From JAPPLB01 sp965208945 (GTDB lineage: Bacteria > Acidobacteriota > Terriglobia > Bryobacterales > UBA6623), in the NCBI GenBank assembly GCA_965208945.1, contig OZ242366.1, positions 3,038,001 to 3,102,000 of the forward strand: 64,000 nucleotides of DNA, in the 5' to 3' direction. The number at the start of each line of letters is the position of its first letter. The stretch's first letter is position 1. This document shows, in pieces, positions 17,451 through 25,603 of this stretch. A program made the position numbers and the translations under genes. The notes beneath the pieces were generated by a model, which saw nothing but the letters and a program-made list of their open reading frames with translations, ran no database searches and had not been told where the DNA came from.

Positions 17451-19799
17451 ATGTCTTGGACCGCTTTACAGACGCTGGCAAGCATCCTGTTCGGAGCCGG
17501 TTTGACGCTGGTGACGGCCACGCTTCTCGGCCGCACTCTGCTCGCCCGTCTGTTCGGCGCAGAGCCGCTGCTGACCCGTGCTGAAGGCTGGGTTTTCTCA
17601 CTTGCCACCGGAGCCGCGTTGCTGAGCCAAGGGGTCTTCTTTCTGTGTGCGCTCGGGCTTGTTTACGAGGGAACCTTTCTGCTTGTCTCCGCCGCCGTCG
17701 TCGGGGTGTGGTGGCGTTGGGGCCGAGGGCTTTCCTCATGCCCGCCGCCACGCCCGGAACAAGACGCCAGAATCTGGTGGGTTCTTCTCACGGCCGTCGC
17801 CGCGGCCTATGCGTACATCTACGTTCCTCATGCACTGGCTCCCGAAATCCAGGCGGACGCTGTCGGTTACCATCTCGGACTCGTCGGGCATACCTATCGA
17901 GCGCACGGCTTCCCTGGCATCACCACGAACATCTATGCGTTCCTCTCGCAAGGCGCCGAGATGCTCTTTCTATTCGCTTATGCGTTCGGACATCACACTG
18001 CCGCAAAACTATGCCACTTCAGCCTCTTCGTCGCGACGCTTATCGCGATGGTCACGTTCGCACGGCGCTACCGCGTGGCCCGCGCGGGCGCTGTAGGAGC
18101 CGGCCTGTATCTCTGCGCGCCCGTAGTGGGTCCGGTCGCGACCAGCGCATACAACGACTGTGCTCTGGTGTTTTTCGCCTTCATGGCCTTCTATGGCGCG
18201 ATGATCTGGTGGCGTCAGCGCCAACCGGGCTGGCTGATTCTTCTCGGCATCTTCGGCGGCTTCTGCTTCTCCATCAAGTACACCGGGGTCTTCGCCATAC
18301 CGATGTTGTTGGCCGTGGTCGGCTGGGGAACGTGGCGTCGTCTCGGAGACGGCCACAAAGCCCTCCGCCGGCTCGTACTCGTTGGTCTCGTGGCTTCGTT
18401 CTTCGTAGTCCCGTGGCTCGCGAAAAACACGATCACCGGCGGCAACCCGGTTGCCCCGTTCTTCAACAAGTACTTCCCGAACCCCTATGCGTCGGTGGCG
18501 TGGGAAAAGGGATATCGGAGCCTGCTCGCGGGTTATTCGCACGATCCGGAGGTCCGCCGCAGGAACCTGATCGCCGCGCCATTGGAAGTGACCGTTCGCG
18601 GTATTCACTTCCAGGGGCTGATCGGACCGGTCTTCCTGTTGACGCCCCTGCTTCTGTTTGCCTGGAGACATCCGCTGGGGCGGCCTCTCATGGCAGCCAC
18701 TGCCGTAGCCGTCATACCTTGGTTCTCGAATACGGGGACGCGTTTTTTACTCCCCTCTCTCGTTTTTGTCTCGATCGCGATGGGGCTGACTCTTTACCGA
18801 TTGCCGCGCTATCTCTCGCTCGCCGCGGGTTGTTTCGTGCTTGCTTTCCACGGAACCGCTTCTTGGCCCTCGGTGATTCCGAAGTGGCACCCGGAGGGCC
18901 TGTGGAAATTGCAGGGCGTCCCGTGGGCAGCGGCCCTGCGCATCGAGCCGGAAGCGGAATACCTGCGGCGATGGGTTCCCTGGTATCGAACCGCAGAGTT
19001 CATCGCGAAACAAGGCGACGCCGAGACGCGCGTCCTCAGTCTCGAGCCGCTGCCGGAGGCCTACTTCCCGTCCCGTCTATGGGTCTCTTACCAGGGTGCA
19101 CGGAACGAGGCCGTCATGCGCATATTACTCACCGGAGCCGGATTGAATCACCGCTTCTGGCCATCTCGACGGGTCACAGCCGAGTGGCCCGGCCAGGATC
19201 TCAGCGGCCTGCGTATTGAACAAAGGGGATCTCACGAGACGAGCGAGTGGAGCCTGTCGGAGATCCGCCTCTTTGGGGAGACACAAGAGTTCGTCCCTCA
19301 ATCCGACTGGAAGATTCGCGCCTGGCCGTTCCCATGGGGCGCCGCCCGGGCCTTTGACGGCAACCCGTGGACCCCCTGGATCACCTGGGAGCCGGTGCAG
19401 CCGGACACCTTCATCGAAGCTGTATTCTCACAAGCGTTGCCACTGAACCGAGCGGTGATCATCCATCCCACCAACCAGCACTTTTCGGAGTTTGCCTATT
19501 TTGGCAGGAATGCGCATGGAGAATGGCGCCTGCTGGAGGCAACGTCCTCCGAAGAGTTTCTTCCGGTGCGTCTGGCTGAAGGACGAGCTTGGGCGGGTCA
19601 AGAACTGTACCGTCAGGGAATCGAGTATCTCGTCGGCAACACTTCAGGGGACGGCTACAACATGATCGTACCGGTGATCGAAAGCGACCCGTCCGCCTGG
19701 GGTCTTACGAAAGTCTTTGAGGACGGCTCTTTGCGGACCTACCGCGTTCTGGGGCCGGCTGCTCGTTCTCACGACGATGGCGCTTCCGCACAGCGTTGA
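17451..19799 (+). CDS. Large GT-C-type membrane glycosyltransferase-like protein with C-terminal sugar-binding-like domain
   Basis: 782 residues. The N-terminal about 470 residues hold some eleven to twelve hydrophobic segments. The loop after an early segment carries an acidic motif (HALAPEIQADAVGYHLGLV), placed as the catalytic acid of GT-C enzymes such as ArnT/PMT, which use polyprenyl-phosphate sugars outside the inner membrane. The C-terminal region (from about residue 575) is soluble; SEIRLFGETQEF, AARAFDGNPWTPWITWEP and FSQALPLNRAVII resemble a discoidin (F5/8 type C) beta-sandwich, which would bind carbohydrate. It follows a lipoprotein gene by 11 bp. Donor and acceptor cannot be told. 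A long R variant follows the stop after about 120 bp. Confidence 0.7.
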   Translation: MSWTALQTLASILFGAGLTLVTATLLGRTLLARLFGAEPLLTRAEGWVFSLATGAALLSQGVFFLCALGLVYEGTFLLVSAAVVGVWWRWGRGLSSCPPPRPEQDARIWWVLLTAVAAAYAYIYVPHALAPEIQADAVGYHLGLVGHTYRAHGFPGITTNIYAFLSQGAEMLFLFAYAFGHHTAAKLCHFSLFVATLIAMVTFARRYRVARAGAVGAGLYLCAPVVGPVATSAYNDCALVFFAFMAFYGAMIWWRQRQPGWLILLGIFGGFCFSIKYTGVFAIPMLLAVVGWGTWRRLGDGHKALRRLVLVGLVASFFVVPWLAKNTITGGNPVAPFFNKYFPNPYASVAWEKGYRSLLAGYSHDPEVRRRNLIAAPLEVTVRGIHFQGLIGPVFLLTPLLLFAWRHPLGRPLMAATAVAVIPWFSNTGTRFLLPSLVFVSIAMGLTLYRLPRYLSLAAGCFVLAFHGTASWPSVIPKWHPEGLWKLQGVPWAAALRIEPEAEYLRRWVPWYRTAEFIAKQGDAETRVLSLEPLPEAYFPSRLWVSYQGARNEAVMRILLTGAGLNHRFWPSRRVTAEWPGQDLSGLRIEQRGSHETSEWSLSEIRLFGETQEFVPQSDWKIRAWPFPWGAARAFDGNPWTPWITWEPVQPDTFIEAVFSQALPLNRAVIIHPTNQHFSEFAYFGRNAHGEWRLLEATSSEEFLPVRLAEGRAWAGQELYRQGIEYLVGNTSGDGYNMIVPVIESDPSAWGLTKVFEDGSLRTYRVLGPAARSHDDGASAQR

Positions 19800-19918
19800 C
19801 TCATCCTGGTTCTTGCATGAGCCATTCATCCCGACTCCCAACGCGATCTGTAACTCCTGCTTCTGCCGGGGGTCTTGACTTTAGCGTGTTATAGAGCCCC
19901 AAGACTAAAGATTTTTAG

Positions 19919-20206
19919 CCTGCATTTCTCACCACCCGACGGTCGAAGCACGCGAGAAAAAGGCCGTGATTCGTGTTTCGTGACTCGTGATTCGTGAAAA
20001 CCATGCGCGCGGGTCTGGTTCGCTCCAGAAGAAATATCTGACGGCCGGGGAACGGAAAAGGCCGCGTTTCGTGTCTCGTGACCCGAGGGGTGAAGAAAGC
20101 GATGTGGCCACTACGCCTGCGCGTGCCTTGTTCCTCCGCCCGGCGCGCGCCTCGTCCTGACGGCCCTCTCACGTACTTCGCCTCGCCACGTGGTGAGACA
20201 TGCAGG
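19919..20206. repeat. Long R variant (288 bp), copy 6
   Basis: Second copy of the 288-bp variant, with the same GTGATTCGT-type run (19966-20003), the CTGGTTCGCTCCAGAAG segment and the R-type last 60 bp ending CGTGGTGAGACATGCAGG. It sits between the glycosyltransferase-like and PDZ protein genes. The flanks TTAG and CTAG extend the inverted repeat by three bases. Confidence 0.9.
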
Positions 20207-20290
20207 CTAGTACAACTCCGTTTCGCCAAGGCATTGATTCAGGCTGTTTCGCGGCACCAAGAGATGCAGGTTATTCTAGTTTGAGGGGGC

Positions 20291-21760
20291 ATGACAGCGC
20301 GATCGATACTGGATCTACCGGGAATCAGGGAACTCCATTCTCGCAACCTGCTTTTCCCCGCTGTCGTCTTGCTGGCTGTCGTCGTTGTTCTGCTGCACGG
20401 AGCGTTCGCTCCGCCAGTTCGGGAGGAATCGGCGGAAGAGGCCACGCAACCGCTTGGCCCTCCACCCGCTTTCCGCCCGGACTATGAAAAGACACCCCTT
20501 GCCTATACGGCCGACTATTGGTTGCAGGTCGGCGAGCAGTGGCGTCCTCACATCATCTTGATCGGCAGCGACCCAACTCCAGCGATCGTCGTTGCTCCGC
20601 AGTTGGCCGTAAGCTCGGTTGAAACGGCAGATGATTTGATCGCCGAGGGGTTGGCTCTCAGCATCGCCGCCGGCGAAGCCAGGAGAGAGCCTGAGGGCGA
20701 ATCGGGTGCGGACCGTTCGCCTGACGAAGAGAGCAACGGTCCACCGCTCCCCAGGCGTGACGAGACGCCCTATCGGCTGGTCTCGGTGAATACGGATCAT
20801 GAGGTCGCCGTCTTTGCTCTCGCGACCGCGACGCCTCCCGCCCCGCTGGCGGCCTTGAACGAATTGCAGTCCGGCGCACACGCGGCCGCTCTCAGTCTGA
20901 ATTCTGACGGCTCGTTACGGATCACTCCGGGTGTCGTGGTGTCAAATCAAGGGGCCACGGACATTCCGGAACGGGGGAGATCAGTCGATAAGACGCTGGA
21001 CTTGGCAATTCCCTTTCCTGAAGAGACCCGTGTAGCGGCGATCACCGATCTGGACGGCGGGCTCCTCGGAGTGGCTTTCGAAACCAAGGATGGGTTGAAG
21101 ATTATCCCGGCCCAGCGGGTCAGAGACATCGCTCGTGACGCCAACGAAACGCAGCCGTGCGTGAGCATAACGACGCAAGATCTTGGTGAGCCGATGCGGA
21201 AGCTGTTAGGCGTGACGACAGGCGTATTCGTCGAGAATGTCAGAGAGGAAGCCTTCTTCCCGGAACCGTCGATCCGTTCCGGGGACATTATTCTTCGATG
21301 GGCGGGCGAGACCGTTCCTACCCGGGAGGTGTTCGAGCAATTGTACCGGGTGCAGGAGCCCGGGAGGCTCGTACGCTACTTGGTGCTGCGAGACGGCCGT
21401 CGTGTTTCCGGAGCTACCCGCATGCCCGATCCGCGATGCCGTCCTGTATCGCTGGGGATCGTCCCCTTCAAGAACATGGGGCTCGTTATGAAATGGGAAG
21501 GCGCGCCGACATCCGTCGGGATGCCCGCCGGCTGGAGGGTAATGAGTGTGGTCGCCGGTTCCTCTGCGGAGACAGCCGGTCTGCAGCGTGATGATCTGAT
21601 CGTCGCTGTCCAGGGCCGCACGCTGAGACCCGATTCCCCCCGCGATGCCCTGGAAAGGCTTGAGCGAGGCTTCCAGCCCTCGGTTTTGACGGTCTCGAGG
21701 GAAGGACGATTGAAGCTCGTCACGATGCTGCGTGAACCGACTTCCAAATCGGGCAATTAA
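20291..21760 (+). CDS. Membrane-anchored HtrA/DegP-like protein with two PDZ domains and a degenerate protease domain
   Basis: 489 residues. An N-terminal membrane anchor (LLFPAVVLLAVVVVLLHGAF) is followed by a protease-like region, where the triad is not visible: the Asp motif appears as NTDHEVAVFAL, and the place of GNSGGPL is taken by DLDGGLLGVAFE, without the catalytic Ser. Two PDZ domains follow (about residues 300-375 and 395-480), each with the GDIILRWAGETV / RDDLIVAVQGRTL type core. It is probably a catalytically dead chaperone or scaffold in the periplasm. It is followed after 13 bp by the ClC transporter gene, so the two form an operon. A role in sensing or stabilising envelope proteins is inference. 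Confidence 0.75.
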   Translation: MTARSILDLPGIRELHSRNLLFPAVVLLAVVVVLLHGAFAPPVREESAEEATQPLGPPPAFRPDYEKTPLAYTADYWLQVGEQWRPHIILIGSDPTPAIVVAPQLAVSSVETADDLIAEGLALSIAAGEARREPEGESGADRSPDEESNGPPLPRRDETPYRLVSVNTDHEVAVFALATATPPAPLAALNELQSGAHAAALSLNSDGSLRITPGVVVSNQGATDIPERGRSVDKTLDLAIPFPEETRVAAITDLDGGLLGVAFETKDGLKIIPAQRVRDIARDANETQPCVSITTQDLGEPMRKLLGVTTGVFVENVREEAFFPEPSIRSGDIILRWAGETVPTREVFEQLYRVQEPGRLVRYLVLRDGRRVSGATRMPDPRCRPVSLGIVPFKNMGLVMKWEGAPTSVGMPAGWRVMSVVAGSSAETAGLQRDDLIVAVQGRTLRPDSPRDALERLERGFQPSVLTVSREGRLKLVTMLREPTSKSGN

Positions 21761-21773
21761 CAGCCGCAGGCGC

Positions 21774-23216
21774 ATGAGAAATCTGATCCGTCCCGCCTTC
21801 GAGCTGACCAAGAAGGTTCTTACACGCCTGCGCGCCATGGAGCGGATGGGGCGCCGCGTAATGCCGCGCGTCCCTGCTTGGGGGTGGGCGCTGATCTGGC
21901 TGCGCTCCTCGTTCCTGCCGTCACAGAACTACCTCATCATTCTGGCTGTCGTCGTGGGCATCCTGACAGGCTTCGGATCGGTGGGTTTCGTGATGGTGCT
22001 CTACGCGATCGGCGACTTCGCCCGGGGGATGGCATCGACGGCATTGGGGATGTTCGGGCCCGCGCAGCTTGTTCTCTTGCCGGCAATCGGCGGGTTGATG
22101 GTAGGGCCACTGATTCAACGATTCGCGAAAGAAGCCAAGGGTCACGGCGTGCCCGAAGTGATGACGGCATTAGCGACTCGCGGCGGCGTCATTCGCACCC
22201 GCGTCGTGATGGTGAAAATCATCGCATCGTCGCTGACGATCGGATTCGGGGGGACGGCCGGCCGTGAAGGTCCGATGGTGCAGATCGGCGCGGCGCTGGG
22301 GTCCGCGATCGGCCAGTGGGCCCACCTGACCGCCAGGAACATCCGGACCCTCGTGGCCTGCGGCGCCGCGGGCGGCGTGGCGGCTACCTTCAACGCGCCG
22401 ATCGCCGGGGCCATTTTCGCAATGGAAGTCCTGGTGGGGCGTATTCAGACGGATTTTCTACTCGTTCTGCTGACTTCGCTAAGCTCCAGCATCATTGCAA
22501 GGCACTATTTGGGAGACGACCCGGCGGTTCACGCGCCGGCGTATTACCTCATCAGTCCGGGAGAGCTCCCGCTCTACTTCATCATGGGCATCGTGGTCGG
22601 TTTGGCAGCCGTTTCCTACGTGCGACTGCTCTACGCCAGCGAGGATTTCTTCGGCAAGTGGAACTTTCCAGAGCACTTGAAGCCTGCGGTGGGCGGGCTT
22701 GTGGTGGGATTGATTCTGCGGTTCTTCCCCGAGGTTTACGGTTCCGGCTTCCCGGCCATCGAATCGGCGCTATGGACTCGCTATACGTGGAGTCTCCTGC
22801 TGTGTCTATTCGCGATGGAGATGCTGGCGAACTGCGCGACGCTGGGCTCGGGCGGCTCGGGCGGCGTGTTCGCACCGGGGCTCTATATGGGCGCCATGCT
22901 GGGCGGCGCTTTCGGAGCCGTCGTCCACTTCGTTTATCCGGACTGGACGGCAACGTCGGGCGCCTATGCAATGGTTGGCATGGCGGCCTTCTTTGCGGCG
23001 GCGGCGAAGGCCCCCACGACCTCGATCCTGATTCTATTCGAGATGACCGGTGACTACCACATCATGCTTCCCTTGATGGCAGCGACGGTGGGCAGCGTGT
23101 ATCTTTCCCACCGCTTGATGCCGTACAGCATCTATATTCTGAAGCTGAATCGGCGCGGGATTGCCTATCCCTACTCGGATGAAGAAGCGGATGCAGCAAG
23201 ACCGCCCGCGATGTAG
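21774..23216 (+). CDS. ClC-family chloride channel/antiporter
   Basis: 480 residues from the ATG at 21774, 13 bp after the PDZ gene; an in-frame start at 21732 would overlap that gene. Inner-membrane anion transporter. The anion-pathway motifs are present: KGHGVPEV (GSGIP position), TAGREGPMVQIGAALGS with the gating Glu165 in GREGP, and GSGGSGGVFAPGLYMGAMLGG (GxFxP). The gating Glu suggests chloride rather than a fluoride exporter, which has other motifs here. The basic N-terminus (about 50 residues) is longer than usual. No CBS domains follow the membrane part. Whether it is a channel or a 2Cl-/H+ antiporter cannot be decided from what I can see. Confidence 0.93.
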   Translation: MRNLIRPAFELTKKVLTRLRAMERMGRRVMPRVPAWGWALIWLRSSFLPSQNYLIILAVVVGILTGFGSVGFVMVLYAIGDFARGMASTALGMFGPAQLVLLPAIGGLMVGPLIQRFAKEAKGHGVPEVMTALATRGGVIRTRVVMVKIIASSLTIGFGGTAGREGPMVQIGAALGSAIGQWAHLTARNIRTLVACGAAGGVAATFNAPIAGAIFAMEVLVGRIQTDFLLVLLTSLSSSIIARHYLGDDPAVHAPAYYLISPGELPLYFIMGIVVGLAAVSYVRLLYASEDFFGKWNFPEHLKPAVGGLVVGLILRFFPEVYGSGFPAIESALWTRYTWSLLLCLFAMEMLANCATLGSGGSGGVFAPGLYMGAMLGGAFGAVVHFVYPDWTATSGAYAMVGMAAFFAAAAKAPTTSILILFEMTGDYHIMLPLMAATVGSVYLSHRLMPYSIYILKLNRRGIAYPYSDEEADAARPPAM

Positions 23217-23332
23217 GTGCGACCGCCTGTGCTGGAATCTGGAGTGCAAAGCGGAAGATTGATGGCACACCGTTCCCCACTGAAGGTTTCCGAAGCCTAC
23301 AGAAGAACCGTTTGAAAGACGACGGAAGCTGG

Positions 23333-23507
23333 CCTGCATTTCTCACCACCCGACGGTCGAAGCACACGATACGAGCACCAGGACTTCGTTGCGCGTGCTT
23401 GCCGTGCTCGACGTACTGTTCAAGTACGCCTGCGCGCCAAGCGGCTCGCGCCTCGTCCTGACGGCCCTCTCACGCACTTCGCCTCGCCGCGTGGTGAGAA
23501 ATGCAGG
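23333..23507. repeat. R repeat copy 7
   Basis: A 175-bp copy lying between the converging ends of the ClC and threonine synthase genes, 8 bp from the end of the latter. The flanks GCTGG and CCAGC extend the terminal inverted repeat by five perfect pairs. It has the GCGCGCC contraction in the right half. Confidence 0.95.
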
Positions 23508-23514
23508 CCAGCAC

Positions 23515-24828
23515 TTACGCGCGCGCCAGCAGGAACTCGGCTATCTTTCCCGGGTCGTTCGGCATCACGACGGGCTGGTTGCCAAATGTCGATGTCAGCC
23601 TGTCGCCGCCCGGCGTTTCGATCTGACCCGTGTGGTAGCGATAGACGTAGTCGGGGTCTTTGAGCAAGTGTCCGGTGAGGACTCCGACGACGTCGGCGTC
23701 CTCGGCGATGACGCCCCGCGCGCAAAGTTTCCTGGCGCCTGCGAGCGAAGCCGCCGAAGCGGGCTCGCAGCCGATTCCACTGCGTCCGATGATCGCCTTG
23801 GCATCGGCGATTTCCTGTTCGGTGACGGACTCGACCACGCCGCCGCTGGTCCGCACTTCGTGTAGCGCCTTTTCCCACGAAACGGGCGCACCGATTCGGA
23901 TGGCCGTCGCCAAGGTTTCCGGATTCTCGACGTTCTGGATGGTCCCGCCCGTACCGTTCTGGAAAAGGTGGAAGAACGGCGCTGCTCCCTCCGCCTGGAC
24001 AACTGCAAGCTTCGGGAGTCGATCGATGACACCCACCTCTTTCAACTCTCGCAGTCCCTTGCCGAGTGCAGAAACATTGCCGAGATTGCCACCGGGCAAG
24101 ACGAGCCAATCCGGAACTTGCCAGCCTCGTTGGTCGAGCATTTCGATCGCAATGGTTTTCTGGCCTTCGATTCGGAAGGGATTGATGGAGTTGAGCAGAT
24201 AAATCCCCAACTCTTCGGCAAGCCGTCGCACAAGAGCGAGGATCTGGTCGAAGTTGGCCTCGACCTGGATCGTCAGCGCTCCGTATTCAAGCGCCTGGGC
24301 CAGCTTTCCGTAAGCGATCTTGCCGTGGGGCAGGAAGATGACCGCTTGCAAGCCGCCGGCTGCCGCGTAGGCCGCCATCGACGCGGAAGTGTTGCCGGTC
24401 GAGACACAGGCCACCCGTTTCATGCCAAGCGCACGTGCTTGCGCGATGCCGGCGGTCATTCCGTTGTCCTTGAACGAGGCGGACGGGTTGTAGCCCTGGT
24501 GCTTGAACTGGATGTGGTCGAGCCGCGCGTAGGCTGCTGCGCCGGGAGCATCGAGCAGCGGCGTGTTTCCCTCTTGCAGGGTCACGATGTGCTTCATGTC
24601 TCCGAGGAACGGCAGGAAATCCCGGAAACGCCAGACGCCGCTTACATCGAGTGGGTCTCGGCTGAGGCGGCGGCCGTCCCAAATGGCGGTGAGCGCGGCG
24701 GGCTTCAGGGGCGCGAAGTCGTAGCGAGCTTCCAGCAGTCCGCCGCAGTGAGGGCATTCGTAGAGGACGGCGTCAATCGGGAAGCGATCCGAACAGCCGG
24801 GGTTGAAGCAGACGAGTTCAGCGGACAT
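23515..24828 (-). CDS. thrC: Threonine synthase
   Basis: 437 residues from the ATG at 24828; the upstream in-frame Met is less likely. PLP enzyme converting O-phospho-L-homoserine to L-threonine. An N-terminal zinc-ribbon-like segment (CFNPGC, then CPHCGG) is typical of the longer archaeal/bacterial class. PLP Lys120 lies in SASFKDNGM, the phosphate-binding loop is VSTGNTSASMAAYAAAG, LPGGNLGNVSAL contacts PLP, and GIGCEPASAAS is near the end of the domain. The gene is followed after 8 bp by an R element. The gene upstream (24974-25441) lies on the other side of 145 bp and is not obviously related. Confidence 0.93.
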   Translation of the reverse strand: MSAELVCFNPGCSDRFPIDAVLYECPHCGGLLEARYDFAPLKPAALTAIWDGRRLSRDPLDVSGVWRFRDFLPFLGDMKHIVTLQEGNTPLLDAPGAAAYARLDHIQFKHQGYNPSASFKDNGMTAGIAQARALGMKRVACVSTGNTSASMAAYAAAGGLQAVIFLPHGKIAYGKLAQALEYGALTIQVEANFDQILALVRRLAEELGIYLLNSINPFRIEGQKTIAIEMLDQRGWQVPDWLVLPGGNLGNVSALGKGLRELKEVGVIDRLPKLAVVQAEGAAPFFHLFQNGTGGTIQNVENPETLATAIRIGAPVSWEKALHEVRTSGGVVESVTEQEIADAKAIIGRSGIGCEPASAASLAGARKLCARGVIAEDADVVGVLTGHLLKDPDYVYRYHTGQIETPGGDRLTSTFGNQPVVMPNDPGKIAEFLLARA

Positions 24829-24973
24829 CCGGAGTTCCCGGTAGGCGGGAGCCCTCATCGTACCAGCGAGTGGGTGTTTCGATACGGCCAGGCAGATTCC
24901 CTTTTACGGGAACCCGCATGGAGTCGATCGGACGTCGAAGAAACGCCGCGGCGGCTTGTCGCGGTTGACAGCG

Positions 24974-25441
24974 CTACGCACCGGGTTTCGCGTCACTAGC
25001 CGAAGGCGGGCCGACAAGGGCATTCCAGGACTCGATAGCATTGCCGGCGGGATAGTGTTTGATTTCGATCCGAATCGAGTCTTCCAATACTTCGTGCTGA
25101 TGCTCGACTCCGAGCGGGTGCTGATAGCTGTCGCCCTCCTCAACGATGAAGGTCTCATCAGCGATGCGCATACGCACTCGACCTTGCTTCTGAAAACCGA
25201 TGGAATGATGGTCCGGGTGCGCGTGAAGGCGGTCTACGGCGCCTTTCGGGCGGAAAGCTTCGAAGATGATGAGGTGAGAGGTTGCCATCAGCACTTTGAC
25301 GGTGTCGACGCCATCTTCGTCGCGGGAGTATTCGGGAACGAGCGTGAGAGGCAGACGCTTCGAAGCCGGCACGAAGAGTTTGCCGGTGTCGTCCGGGTGC
25401 ATGAAGGCTACTGCGGAGTAGATGGAAACGGGTATGGCCAT
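24974..25441 (-). CDS. Cupin-domain protein
   Basis: 155 residues, single cupin fold. The two cupin motifs are present: RLHAHPDHHSIGFQKQGRVR (motif 1 with the metal-binding His residues) and GDSYQHPLGVEHQHEVLED (motif 2). Cupins of this size bind a metal and act as oxygenases, isomerases or sensors; the substrate cannot be told. The C-terminal extension PPSASDAKPGA is disordered-looking. It is transcribed away from the thioredoxin-fold gene, sharing a short promoter region of about 160 bp. Confidence 0.75.
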   Translation of the reverse strand: MAIPVSIYSAVAFMHPDDTGKLFVPASKRLPLTLVPEYSRDEDGVDTVKVLMATSHLIIFEAFRPKGAVDRLHAHPDHHSIGFQKQGRVRMRIADETFIVEEGDSYQHPLGVEHQHEVLEDSIRIEIKHYPAGNAIESWNALVGPPSASDAKPGA

Positions 25442-25603
25442 GTTGTCGGCTTTCTATTGACGTTTGATACGCGGGGATTATAACGGAGTGTCGGCTCTTG
25501 GATGGCGCCTTGAGGCCGTGGACATGGTTGGCCGCCCCCTCTATTTCACTCGAGAGTATCTACGTCGGGGTTGGCTTGCGTTGGTTATGCTGATGGACGG
25601 GCT

